Shown: one piece after another, positions 1 to 7,371 of the stretch
How positions within the stretch are numbered: the stretch's first letter is position 1
How the letters are laid out: each line of letters begins with the position of its first letter
From: Glycomyces niveus
GTDB lineage: Bacteria > Actinomycetota > Actinomycetes > Mycobacteriales > Micromonosporaceae
Reading direction: 5' to 3'
Assembly: GCF_017592475.1 (NCBI RefSeq)
Contig: NZ_JAGFNP010000003.1
Span: 186,001 to 250,000 of the forward strand
Length of the DNA stretch: 64,000 nt
Translations under genes and position numbers: made by a program
The notes under the pieces: generated by a model
The model's database searches: none
Told to the model about the DNA's origin: nothing
What the model saw: the letters and a program-made list of their open reading frames with translations, nothing else

Positions 1-628
1 CGGCCTGGCGGCCGAGGGGCTTGAGCTGGCGGCGCAGCTCGCCGGTGAGGTCGGCGAGGCGGTCGAGGTTGCCCTGCATGCCCTCGAGCTTGCGGAGGGC
101 CTTCTCCTTGCGCTTGCGGTGCTTGAGGACGCCGGCGGCCTCTTCGATGAACGCGCGGCGGTCCTCGGGACGGGCGTGCAGATAGGAGTCGAGCTTGCCC
201 TGGCCGACCAGGACGTGCATCTCGCGGCCGATGCCGGCGTCGGAGAGGAGGTCCTGCACGTCGAGGAGGCGGCAGCGGTCGCCGTTGATCTCGTATTCGC
301 CCTCGCCGGAGCGGAACATGCGGCGGGTGATCGAGACTTCGGAGTAGTCGATGGGGATGGCGCCGTCGGAGTTGTCGATCGTGAGGGTGACCTCGGCGCG
401 GCCGAGCGCGGGGCGGCCGGTGGTGCCCGCGAAGATGACGTCCTCCATCTTGCCGCCGCGCAGGGACTTCGCGCCCTGCTCGCCGAGGACCCAGGCGATG
501 GCGTCGACGACATTGGACTTCCCGGAGCCGTTCGGGCCCACGACGCAGGTGATGCCCGGTTCGAAGCGCAGGGTCGTGGCCGAGGCGAAGGACTTGAAGC
601 CCTTCAGCGTGAGGCTCTTCAGGTACAA
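1..628 (-). CDS. smc: Chromosome segregation ATPase SMC, N-terminal part (runs off the window)
   Basis: Only the first 209 residues are in the window; the gene continues past base 1. SMC dimers form the arms and ATP-binding heads of the ring complex that compacts and segregates the chromosome. The start [14 protein letters not shown] is the classic SMC N-terminus. A Walker A motif, GPNGSGKSN, sits at residues 31-39, and a Q-loop-like segment (VLVGQGKLD) follows near residue 130. The first coiled coil begins near residue 160. I chose the TTG at 626-628 because it gives the canonical N-terminus and has a GGAG ribosome site seven bases upstream. No ATG start fits. In many actinobacteria smc follows rnc and mutM on the same strand; here mutM is reversed and three other genes lie between. 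Confidence 0.95.
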   Translation of the reverse strand, partial: MYLKSLTLKGFKSFASATTLRFEPGITCVVGPNGSGKSNVVDAIAWVLGEQGAKSLRGGKMEDVIFAGTTGRPALGRAEVTLTIDNSDGAIPIDYSEVSITRRMFRSGEGEYEINGDRCRLLDVQDLLSDAGIGREMHVLVGQGKLDSYLHARPEDRRAFIEEAAGVLKHRKRKEKALRKLEGMQGNLDRLADLTGELRRQLKPLGRQA

Positions 629-826
629 CGGTCGCTCCGGGCTGGTGTGCTGCGGTTCGGGTGCGGGACCGTCCCAGCCTACAAGGCGCGCGTCGGGGAG
701 GGTGGCATATCAAAGGCCCCAAAGGGGACGAACCAGGGAGGGAGTGAGGGAAAGCGGTCCAGACATGACAATGCGCGCCGGCTGTCCCGCAGCAGGCGCG
801 CTGATGTTTCGTTGTCGCGAGACGAA

Positions 827-1015
827 CTAAGTCAACGCGGGCTCTTGCAGCCGCATCAACTCCTCGACATGATCGTGCTCGATCTCGTCCTCACGGGCCC
901 GCATCTCGGCGAGCTCGGACTCGAGGTTGCGTACTCGCGCGCGTAGCTGGACCACTTCTTCGAGCAGGCGCTTGTTCGGAGCCTGGCCGAGGTGGCCGTA
1001 GAGGGCTTTCGCCAT
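827..1015 (-). CDS. Small conserved coiled-coil protein of unknown function
   Basis: A 62-residue acidic protein that begins MAKALYGHLG and ends EPALT. The middle (about residues 17-50) is a heptad-like charged helix rich in Leu, Arg and Glu, so a short coiled coil is likely. I recall similar short proteins with the MAKAL.GH start and EPAL end in other actinobacteria, but with no assigned role. A strong AAGGAG site lies six bases before the ATG. The gene is separated from smc by about 200 bases and is divergent from the CAP-domain gene. The reading frame is well supported by its codon use and ribosome site; the function is unknown. Confidence 0.8.
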   Translation of the reverse strand: MAKALYGHLGQAPNKRLLEEVVQLRARVRNLESELAEMRAREDEIEHDHVEELMRLQEPALT

Positions 1016-1362
1016 GGTTTCTCCTTGCGATCACGTCGGGTGGTGGCGTTGGCGTACGCACCACGAAAACGTCGCATTTGCTGAGTGAATTTTTTTAGCC
1101 GCTGGGGCCGATTGCCCCTAGCCGGACCAGTGGAGCACGGCTCGTGAACACTGGCCGTCTCCTGACATCATCCGCCTAATCGACGGTTCTCGTCAAGCTT
1201 TGCACATGCTTTGCCCACTGGATTCGACGGGGGTCACACCCGAGGGGGGTCCCTCACGCCTGCGCGCGCCCGATCGACGCGTGCGCGGCCCGCGAGAACC
1301 TGGTAGGGTCCCGCAAATCCGAATGATTTCCACGTAACCCCACGTGACGAGGCCGTACCCCC
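1016..1362. other. 347-base divergent intergenic region
   Basis: This space separates the small coiled-coil gene (minus) from the CAP-domain gene (plus), so it should hold promoters for both. I see the candidate minus-strand promoter noted at 1167-1196, a run of seven T at about 1089-1095, and a short GGGGC/GCCCC inverted repeat just after it. A TAGGGT hexamer near 1302 could be a plus-strand -10 box for the CAP gene, but no convincing -35 goes with it. I see no further coding frame. Confidence 0.5.
1167..1196 (-). promoter_or_regulatory. Possible sigma-70-type promoter upstream of the small coiled-coil gene
   Basis: On the minus strand there is a TTGACG hexamer (1191-1196), an 18-base spacer and GATGAT (1167-1172). 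The -35 match is good and the -10 match moderate. It would give a leader of about 150 bases for the gene starting at 1015. This is pattern matching only. Confidence 0.3.
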
Positions 1363-2103
1363 ATGCGAAGACTCCAGGGCGGGCGCCACCGCGACCGCGC
1401 CGAACTCCGCCGCCGGATGCTCATGGTCATCCCCGCGGTCTTCGGCCTCACCGCGGGCGCGACGTCACTGTGGGCGCTCGGATCGCCACTCGACGGCATC
1501 GCCGCCTCCGACGCCGACCCCACCACCGCGGCGGTCGAGACTACCGGCGCCGAGGAGCCCGCCTCGCCTGGGGCCCAGGTGGAGGACGCGCCCGGCGAAG
1601 CGGGCATGCGCACGCAAGAGGCCGAGGAAGTCCCCACCACCGAGACGCCCGAGGAGACCTCCGCGGCACCGACCGAATCGGACGAGGGCGACTCCGGCGG
1701 CGGCGAGAACGAAGGCCCGACCGGCGAATACGCCGACGTCGAAGCCGCCGTGGCCGACCTCGTCGACCAGGAGCGGGCCGAAGCCGGCTGCGGCGCACTG
1801 GAACGCGACGACCGCCTCGACGCCGCCGCGCGCCTCCACGCCGAGGACATGGCCGCCCACGACTACTTCGACCACACCTCCCAGAACGGCCGCGGCCCCA
1901 CCGAGCGCGCCGCCGCGCAGGGCTACGAAGGCGGCGTCGGCGAGAACATCGCCGCCGGCTACCCCGACGCCGCATCCGTCATGGAGGGCTGGATGAACTC
2001 CGAAGGTCACCGCGCCAACATCCTCAACTGCGACTACGACGTGCTCGGCGTCGGCGTCGCCGACCGCGACGGCACTCTCTACTGGGTCCAGAACTTCGGC
2101 TGA
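1363..2103 (+). CDS. Membrane-anchored CAP (SCP/YkwD-type) domain protein
   Basis: A 246-residue protein with an Arg-rich N-terminus, one hydrophobic segment at about residues 20-40 (signal anchor or uncleaved signal), a Pro/Glu/Thr-rich linker to about residue 120, and a C-terminal CAP domain. The CAP domain shows its usual signature elements: LHAEDMAAHDYFDHTS, GENIAAGY, GWMNSEGHRANIL and a closing YWVQNFG. Bacterial members are extracellular and resemble YkwD of Bacillus; their biochemical role is mostly undefined. The paired His and Glu residues of the domain (HAED, GENIA, SEGH) are present. No obvious partner lies next to it. Confidence 0.85.
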   Translation: MRRLQGGRHRDRAELRRRMLMVIPAVFGLTAGATSLWALGSPLDGIAASDADPTTAAVETTGAEEPASPGAQVEDAPGEAGMRTQEAEEVPTTETPEETSAAPTESDEGDSGGGENEGPTGEYADVEAAVADLVDQERAEAGCGALERDDRLDAAARLHAEDMAAHDYFDHTSQNGRGPTERAAAQGYEGGVGENIAAGYPDAASVMEGWMNSEGHRANILNCDYDVLGVGVADRDGTLYWVQNFG

Positions 2104-2267
2104 GGCGCCTGCATTATCGCAGGTGAAAGGCACTCGAACCTCTTACTGTCGTGCATCCGACTCAACGCTGGACGGGGCGATTACCAGCAGTCATGCTGGG
2201 GTGGCCGCCCGCTGAGGCGCGCATCTGGGGAGGCGACCGAAAATACCTGAAGGACGAGGTGCCAACC

Positions 2268-2900
2268 GTGCGTGTCATGCTGTACGACCCGAACCGGGTC
2301 TTCTCCGCCAGCATTCGACCCCTGCTCCACCGACGCGGTGACATCCCAGTCGAGGCCAGGACCGCGAAAGCGCTCGTGGCCGCGGATGCGCAGATCGACT
2401 GCTGCCTGGTCGCCCTCGAGGCGGTCTCCCGGAACCGGGTCCTGACCGACTGCAAGCGACCGGTCTTCCTCATCACCGACCGCGAGGACGGCTCCGTCCT
2501 CCGCAAAGCCGTCTCGGTCTCGGCCGCAGGCATAGCCAACACCCACATCATGCCCGGGGACCTGCTCGACGCGATCGACCGCGGCCTGCTCAGTCCGCCC
2601 TATTACGACCCGCAGCTGCTGCGCGCGGCCCTCCAGCCCGCTCCGCTCCTCGGCGAGCACGACGCGCTCGAACTCGCACACCACCTGACGCCCCGGGAGG
2701 ACGACGTCCTGCGCCGCATCGTCCGCGGCGAGCCCACGGCCCAGATGGCCACCCAGATGGGCGTATCCGTGTCGACCGTCCGCTCGCACGTCCAGAACGT
2801 GCTCGGCAAGCTCGGCGTGAACTCCCGCCTCGCGGCCATCGCCTTCGCCATCAACTACGGCATCGACACGGTCCGGGAGCAGCACCCGCAGCTCAGCTGA
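2268..2900 (+). CDS. LuxR/NarL-type regulator with a degenerate receiver domain
   Basis: A 210-residue predicted DNA-binding protein. The C-terminal 65 residues form a LuxR-type helix-turn-helix (LTPREDDVLRRIVRGEPTAQ, then TVRSHVQNVLGKLGVNSR). The N-terminal part resembles a response-regulator receiver (starting VRVMLYDPNRV), but where the phosphorylated Asp should stand the strand reads CLVALEA, so the acceptor Asp seems absent. No histidine kinase is nearby, which fits an atypical orphan regulator. I chose the GTG at 2268 with AGGACGAGG just upstream; an in-frame GTG at 2151 would add 39 residues that do not look like a receiver. Targets are unknown. Confidence 0.8.
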   Translation: MRVMLYDPNRVFSASIRPLLHRRGDIPVEARTAKALVAADAQIDCCLVALEAVSRNRVLTDCKRPVFLITDREDGSVLRKAVSVSAAGIANTHIMPGDLLDAIDRGLLSPPYYDPQLLRAALQPAPLLGEHDALELAHHLTPREDDVLRRIVRGEPTAQMATQMGVSVSTVRSHVQNVLGKLGVNSRLAAIAFAINYGIDTVREQHPQLS

Positions 2901-2941
2901 GCCGCCGGGGCCGCGCGCGGCCGGGGGACCATACTTGAGGG

Positions 2942-3805
2942 GTGCCAGAGCTTCCCGAAGTAGAGACCGTCCGCCGCGGGGTCGACGAGGCCTTCCGAGG
3001 CGGACTCATCCGCGCCGCCGAGGTCTACAACCCCCGGACCGTGCGCCGCCACGTCACCGGCATCGACGACTTCCAGCTGAGCCTCAAGGGCCTGCAGGTG
3101 ACCGGCAGCGGACGGCGCGGCAAGTTCATGTGGCTGACCCTCGCAGAACCGGTTGACGGCTCGCAAGCGTCGCCGCAGGGTGGCCGGGCGCTCGTGTGCC
3201 ACCTGGGCATGAGCGGCCAGCTGCACGTCGTGACCGACGGCCGCGAGGCGCACAAGCACCTCCGCGGCCGCCTCAGGTTCGCCGACGAGCGCGAGCTGTG
3301 GTTCATCGACCAGCGCACCTTCGGGTACTGGGACCTCGCCGAACTCGAGGATGCGGTCCCGAAGACCATGGCGCACATCGCCCCCGACGTGTTCGAGGCC
3401 CAGTTCGACGCGACACTGGCGGCCGAGCGGCTGCTGCGCCGGACCATCGAGGTCAAGAAGGCCCTGCTCGACCAGACGTGGATCAGCGGCGTCGGCAACA
3501 TCTACGCCGACGAGGCCCTGTGGCGGGCGCGGCTGCGCGGGCGACGGAGCGGCGACTCGCTCTCGAAGCGCAAGGCCCTCGAGCTGCTCGGGCATGTGAA
3601 GGACGTGCTCACCGAATCGCTGGCGGTCGGCGGCACCTCCTTCGACGAGCTGTACGTCGACGCCCGCGGCGAGGCTGGCTACTTCGCCCGCGAACTCGCC
3701 GTCTACGGCCGCGCCGGCCAACCGTGCAAGCGCTGCGGCACCGCGATCAAACGCGAGGTCATCGGCGACCGCTCGGCCCACTACTGCCCGAAATGCCAGC
3801 GCTAG
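2942..3805 (+). CDS. mutM: Formamidopyrimidine-DNA glycosylase (Fpg/MutM)
   Basis: A bifunctional DNA glycosylase/AP lyase that removes 8-oxoguanine and ring-opened purines. At 287 residues it is the usual actinobacterial length. It starts with MPELPEVETV (after Met removal, Pro is the nucleophile and the next Glu is catalytic). It has the helix-two-turn-helix region around QTWISGVGNIYADEAL and ends with a four-Cys zinc finger, CKRCG...YCPKCQR. The GTG at 2942 gives the required N-terminal Pro. A CATACT hexamer at 2931-2936 could serve as a -10 box placing transcription at or next to the start codon, so a leaderless message is possible. It points against rnc and smc, unlike its usual co-directional arrangement. 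Confidence 0.97.
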   Translation: MPELPEVETVRRGVDEAFRGGLIRAAEVYNPRTVRRHVTGIDDFQLSLKGLQVTGSGRRGKFMWLTLAEPVDGSQASPQGGRALVCHLGMSGQLHVVTDGREAHKHLRGRLRFADERELWFIDQRTFGYWDLAELEDAVPKTMAHIAPDVFEAQFDATLAAERLLRRTIEVKKALLDQTWISGVGNIYADEALWRARLRGRRSGDSLSKRKALELLGHVKDVLTESLAVGGTSFDELYVDARGEAGYFARELAVYGRAGQPCKRCGTAIKREVIGDRSAHYCPKCQR

Positions 3806-3986
3806 CTCGCGCCCGCTCCCTGCCGCCATCACGGCCATCGCGTCATGCTTTCGGGTGACATTCCGGCCCGCAAGGCCGTTCGCGGCTCTTTCTTGTCGGA
3901 CCGCCCCGGGAAGATCGCCCCATACGATCTTTCCCCTCCAGTGGTGGGTGGGGGCTGTGGACGGCCGAACGGCGACAACGCCGAAA

Positions 3987-4025
3987 CGCGAGGGGCGGCA
4001 CCGGAAACCGGTGCCGCCCCTCGCG
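3987..4025. terminator. Bidirectional hairpin between convergent mutM and rnc
   Basis: A perfect 18-base-pair inverted repeat (3987-4004 with 4008-4025) with an AAA centre lies just beyond rnc and after mutM. There is no long T tract, as is common in GC-rich genomes. Confidence 0.75.
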
Positions 4026-4034
4026 ATGCGAGCC

Positions 4035-4751
4035 TTAACGCTGTTTGACGCCCAAGCGCTCGGACAGCACTTGCCAAGCGAGCTTGGCGGCGATCTGCTC
4101 GGCGTCCTTCTTCGAACCGCCGGAGCCGTCGCCGAACTCCTCGCCCGCCACGACCGCCCAAGCGGTGAACTGCTTGGCGTGGTCGGGACCAGACTCGGTG
4201 ATCCGGTACTCGGGCACGCCGAGACCGGAGTCGGCCGTCAGCTCCTGGAGGCTGGTCTTCCAGTCCAGGGCCGCGCCCTGGCCGGCCGCGGCCTCCATGA
4301 GCGGGTCGAAGAACCGGTGCACCACGACCTTGGCGGTCTCCACGCCGTACTGCAGGTAGACCGCGCCGAGCAGCGCTTCCACCGCGTCGGCGAGGATCGA
4401 GTTCTTGCCGCGCCCGCCCGAGGTCTCCTCGCCCTTGCCGAGCAGGAGGTACGGGCCGATGCCGCCCGCGCCCATGCGACGCGCCACACCGGCCAGCGCC
4501 TTCATGTTCACCACCGACGCGCGCAGGCGCGCGAGCTGCCCTTCGGGCAGGTCGGGGTGATCCTGGTAGAGCGCGGTGGTGACCACCAGGCTGAGCACGG
4601 AGTCCCCGAGGAACTCCAGGCGCTCATTGGTGGGCAGTCCGCCGTGCTCGTAGGCGTAGGACCGGTGCGTCAGGGCGAGACGCAGCAGTTCGGGGTCGAT
4701 ATCTCGAACCCCGAACACCGCTTCGAAATGTTGTACTGCCTTGTCGCCCAT
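4035..4751 (-). CDS. rnc: Ribonuclease III
   Basis: Double-strand-specific endoribonuclease that processes rRNA precursors and structured mRNAs. At 238 residues it is the normal length. The signature [14 protein letters not shown] is near residue 42, and the second acidic cluster of the active site is in [17 protein letters not shown] double-stranded RNA-binding domain occupies about residues 160-232, ending [15 protein letters not shown]. It is the last gene of the minus-strand group that begins with DUF177 and rpmF; only 12 bases separate it from rpmF, so co-transcription is likely. The group ends at the hairpin at 3987-4025. Confidence 0.97.
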   Translation of the reverse strand: MGDKAVQHFEAVFGVRDIDPELLRLALTHRSYAYEHGGLPTNERLEFLGDSVLSLVVTTALYQDHPDLPEGQLARLRASVVNMKALAGVARRMGAGGIGPYLLLGKGEETSGGRGKNSILADAVEALLGAVYLQYGVETAKVVVHRFFDPLMEAAAGQGAALDWKTSLQELTADSGLGVPEYRITESGPDHAKQFTAWAVVAGEEFGDGSGGSKKDAEQIAAKLAWQVLSERLGVKQR

Positions 4752-4763
4752 GCGCGGGAGGAC

Positions 4764-4937
4764 TTAGGCCTCGAGGACCTGACGGCCCCTGTACGTGCCG
4801 CAGACCTCGCAGACCTGGTGGCCGCGCTTCTTGGCGTGGCACTGCGGGCACTCGACCAGCTGGACGGCGACAGCCTTCCACTGCGACCGACGGTGCCGGG
4901 TGTTGCTGCGCGACATACGACGCTTCGGAACAGCCAC
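4764..4937 (-). CDS. rpmF: 50S ribosomal protein L32
   Basis: A 57-residue basic ribosomal protein starting [17 protein letters not shown]. It has two CxxC pairs (CPQC and CEVC), so this is the zinc-binding form of L32. The GTG start at 4935-4937 has GGAG seven bases upstream. It lies between DUF177 and rnc, the classic bacterial order for a ribosome-biogenesis group. Being short and GTG-started, it is easy to miss. Confidence 0.95.
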   Translation of the reverse strand: MAVPKRRMSRSNTRHRRSQWKAVAVQLVECPQCHAKKRGHQVCEVCGTYRGRQVLEA

Positions 4938-4970
4938 TTCAGAACTCCATACCTATACGCTTACGCTGTG

Positions 4971-5540
4971 CTATTTCGGTTCGCCGTCATTGTCGGCGAG
5001 CCGAAGCTTCTCCAAGCCCGCCCAACGGGGGTCCACGGTCTCGTGAACGTGGTCGTCGGGCAGTTCATCCCAGGGCACGCCGCATTCGGCGCACAATCCC
5101 GGGCAGTCAGGTCGGCACAGCGGGGTGACTGGCATCGCCAGCACCAGCGCGTCCCGGACCGCGGGCTCCAGATCGAGCAGGTCCCCCTCGAGCCGCATGA
5201 TCTCGTCGGCCTCGGTGGTCGCTTCGGTGACGGAGCCTTCATAAGCGTACAGCTCCTGCACCTGGACGCTGAGAGCGTCCTGCACGGGTGCGAGGCACCT
5301 CGCACACTCGCCTTCGGCGACCGCCTCGACCTGGCCGCTGGCGAGCACGCCTTCGCTGACGCCGGTGAGGTGGATGTCGAGGTCGAGGACCGCGCCCTTG
5401 GGGACCGCGAACACGTCCTCGAGGCCGTAGGCCTCGGGGGCGGGGATCTCGCGCGCGATGTGCATCATCGTGCCCGCGCCACGCAGCTCCGCGGTGTCGA
5501 ACACCAGCGGCGCGGCGGGATCCAGAGCGGTCTTGGTCAT
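4971..5540 (-). CDS. DUF177/YceD family protein, ribosome-biogenesis associated
   Basis: A 189-residue member of the DUF177 (YceD) family, which in bacteria and plastids is linked to 23S rRNA accumulation and is nearly always encoded just before rpmF, as here. The protein has a Cys pair in the middle (ECARCLAPV) and a second Cys-rich stretch near the end (CRPDCPGLCAECGVPW) typical of the family, suggesting metal binding or a structural role. It is the first gene of the DUF177-rpmF-rnc set, downstream of a fair promoter at 5596-5625. The precise molecular function is not established. Confidence 0.9.
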   Translation of the reverse strand: MTKTALDPAAPLVFDTAELRGAGTMMHIAREIPAPEAYGLEDVFAVPKGAVLDLDIHLTGVSEGVLASGQVEAVAEGECARCLAPVQDALSVQVQELYAYEGSVTEATTEADEIMRLEGDLLDLEPAVRDALVLAMPVTPLCRPDCPGLCAECGVPWDELPDDHVHETVDPRWAGLEKLRLADNDGEPK

Positions 5541-5595
5541 GGGTGTCTTGCGGTCCTTCGATAGGGAGGTGCGCCTCGATCGAGGCCGACCGGTA

Positions 5596-5625
5596 ATGCT
5601 ACATCAACGGCGGCACCGGCCCCAA
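5596..5625 (-). promoter_or_regulatory. Candidate promoter for DUF177-rpmF-rnc
   Basis: Read on the minus strand, TTGGGG (5620-5625) and TAGCAT (5596-5601) are 18 bases apart. This is a fair sigma-70 (HrdB/SigA) match, placed about 55 bases before the DUF177 start in the 150-base gap after the sepIVA-like gene. Confidence 0.4.
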
Positions 5626-5691
5626 CCCAGGTAGCGGGCACCGTGACGCAGCTCAGGGCGCGCGGGCGCGCCGACCGTCTCCCGGGCGGTT

Positions 5692-6231
5692 CTAGAGCTG
5701 CGGCAGCGGCTTCTCCTCTTCGATGGGCTCCTGCGGCGAAGGCGCGAAGGTGCCGATCTCCCGGAGAGTGTGCATCTTGTCGCGGCCGCGCTCGACGCCC
5801 GAGAGGGCGCGGTGCAGGAACTGCTCGAAGTTCGCGAGCGTGGTGTCGACGTACTCGTCGACCTCGTCGCGCAGGCGCTGGGCCTCGCCGCGGGCCTCCG
5901 CGATGATGCGGTTGCCCTCGTGCTCGGCGGAGACGGTGATCTCGTGGCGGGAGACGAGCCGCGCGTGCTCGGTCTCGCCCTCGGTGATGATCCGCTCGGC
6001 CTCGCGCTCGCCGGCGTCGATGATCTTGTCGCGCTCCTGGAGCATGGCCTCGGCGCGGCGGAGGTCGCCGGGGAGTTCGTTCTGGAGCTCTTCGAGCATG
6101 GCGATCATCTCGGCCCGGTCCACTTTGCAGGCCCGAGACATGGGCACGGCCTTGGCCTGCTCCACGTAGGCGATGATCTCTTCGATCCGGTCGAGCGCAC
6201 CCACCGATTTGCTCCCGTCGATGTCTGTCAT
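5692..6231 (-). CDS. SepIVA-like DivIVA-domain protein
   Basis: A 179-residue, mostly helical and strongly charged protein. Residues 10-60 resemble the short DivIVA-like N-terminal region of mycobacterial SepIVA (septum-associated protein encoded near rnc in mycobacteria). Residues 60-150 form a long coiled coil with repeated AE/ER/IIAE blocks, as also seen in ATP-synthase b-like proteins. The position between coaD and DUF177 is conserved in actinobacteria. By analogy it should act at the inner membrane during division and polar growth. The tail is Pro/Glu-rich. I infer the role from family and place; no catalytic residue is expected. Confidence 0.8.
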   Translation of the reverse strand: MTDIDGSKSVGALDRIEEIIAYVEQAKAVPMSRACKVDRAEMIAMLEELQNELPGDLRRAEAMLQERDKIIDAGEREAERIITEGETEHARLVSRHEITVSAEHEGNRIIAEARGEAQRLRDEVDEYVDTTLANFEQFLHRALSGVERGRDKMHTLREIGTFAPSPQEPIEEEKPLPQL

Positions 6232-6266
6232 GGGGACATTGTCCCGGATGAGGGTGGAAAGTGTGG

Positions 6267-6758
6267 CTATTCCTGTCGCAAGCGCTCGATAAGTCGCGAT
6301 TGGACGATTTCAGGGACGTGCGATGAGACGTCGCCGCCCCATTTCGTAACGTCCTTGACCATCGAGGACGACAGGAAGGAGTAGAGGGGGTTGGTCGGGA
6401 TGAAGACCGTCTCGATCCCCGCCAACCCGTAGTTCATCTGGGCCATCTGAAGTTCGTAGTCGAAGTCGGAGGCCGCGCGCACGCCTCGGACGAGCACCCC
6501 GGCGCCGTGCTCCTTGCAGAAGTCGACGACGAGTCCCTGGAAGGACGCGATGCGGACATTGGGAATGTCCGCGGTGGTCTCGCGAAGGAGCTCCACCCGT
6601 TCCTCGACGCTGAAGAGCGCGTTCTTGGAGGCGTTGTGGAAGACCGCGACCCAGACTTCATCGTACAGCTGGGCGGCGCGTCCGAAGATGTCGAGATGAC
6701 CGTAGGTCACCGGATCGAATGACCCGGAGCAGGCGGCGATTCGGGCTTCAGGTTTCAC
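6267..6758 (-). CDS. coaD: Phosphopantetheine adenylyltransferase
   Basis: Catalyses the fourth step of coenzyme A synthesis, adding AMP from ATP to 4'-phosphopantetheine to give dephospho-CoA. The 163-residue product has the nucleotidyltransferase motif GSFDPVTYGHLDI (TxGH form) at residues 11-23, VRGVRAASDFDYE in the middle, and the C-terminal LSSSMVKDV (ISSTxVR-like) ATP-binding motif. The GTG start at 6756-6758 overlaps the stop of rsmD (GTGA), indicating translational coupling; upstream in-frame starts would add non-homologous sequence. The rsmD-coaD pairing is very widespread. Confidence 0.97.
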   Translation of the reverse strand: MKPEARIAACSGSFDPVTYGHLDIFGRAAQLYDEVWVAVFHNASKNALFSVEERVELLRETTADIPNVRIASFQGLVVDFCKEHGAGVLVRGVRAASDFDYELQMAQMNYGLAGIETVFIPTNPLYSFLSSSMVKDVTKWGGDVSSHVPEIVQSRLIERLRQE

Positions 6759-7312
6759 AGGGCGTGACCGTAGCAAAGGGCCGTCGTGCCGTAACGGCGG
6801 ACGCGGTCTTCTGCGATCTCGCGCGGCCACGGGACGGAGGCGTCCTTCCCGCCGCGTTCGACCACCACGTCGGCGTCCTCGGCGAGCCAGCCGTATCCGA
6901 CCAGCGCTTCCAGCACTTCCGCGATGGCGTGGTCGGTGACGGCGTACGGCGGGTCGGCGAAGACGATGTCGTACGGCTCGCTCGGGGCGGTCTGCAGGGC
7001 CTTCTCGACAGGGGCGCAGATCACGTCCGCGCCGGTGACGCCGAGATCGGCGATGTTCTTGCGCAGGAGCTTCGCGGTGAGCGCGTGCGACTCGACGAAC
7101 AGCGCCGCGGAGGCGCCGCGCGAGAGCGCTTCGAGCCCGACCGCGCCGGACCCGGCGTAGAGGTCGGCGAATCGCAGTCCGTCGAGGTCGCCGCCGGGGG
7201 CGAGCGAGTTGAACAGCGCTTCGCGGACCCGGTCGGAGGTCGGCCGGGTGCGGTCCCCCGGGGGCGTGGCGAGGCGGCGGCCCTTGAAGCTGCCGGCGAT
7301 GATCCTAGTCAT
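6755..7312 (-). CDS. rsmD: 16S rRNA (guanine966-N2)-methyltransferase RsmD
   Basis: SAM-dependent methyltransferase that modifies G966 of 16S rRNA. The 185-residue product shows the start MTRIIAGSFKGRRLATPPG, the SAM-binding motif FADLYAGSGAVGLEALSRG, and the catalytic DPPY motif in IVFADPPYAV. I use the ATG at 7312 because homology begins there. It overlaps coaD by four bases downstream and follows recG by about 60 bases. Confidence 0.96.
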   Translation of the reverse strand: MTRIIAGSFKGRRLATPPGDRTRPTSDRVREALFNSLAPGGDLDGLRFADLYAGSGAVGLEALSRGASAALFVESHALTAKLLRKNIADLGVTGADVICAPVEKALQTAPSEPYDIVFADPPYAVTDHAIAEVLEALVGYGWLAEDADVVVERGGKDASVPWPREIAEDRVRRYGTTALCYGHAL

Positions 7313-7371
7313 TTGCCCCAACAATAATCGGCCCCAGCGCAACCCGCAGCCTGCCGGTCCCCGGCCGGCTC

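Noticed and set aside
1085..1125. Intrinsic terminator from a T run and GGGGC/GCCCC repeat
   Set aside because: The T run precedes the stem on the plus strand and gives an A run on the minus strand, and no gene ends there.
3855..5564. 569-codon open frame on the plus strand across rnc, rpmF and DUF177
   Set aside because: It is antisense to three well-supported genes, and its translation is Gly/Arg/His-rich without any domain. Such shadows are expected at this GC content.
5657..5672. Terminator after the sepIVA-like gene
   Set aside because: The GGCGCGC/GCGCGCC repeat has only a two-base centre; in such GC-rich sequence this can arise by chance.
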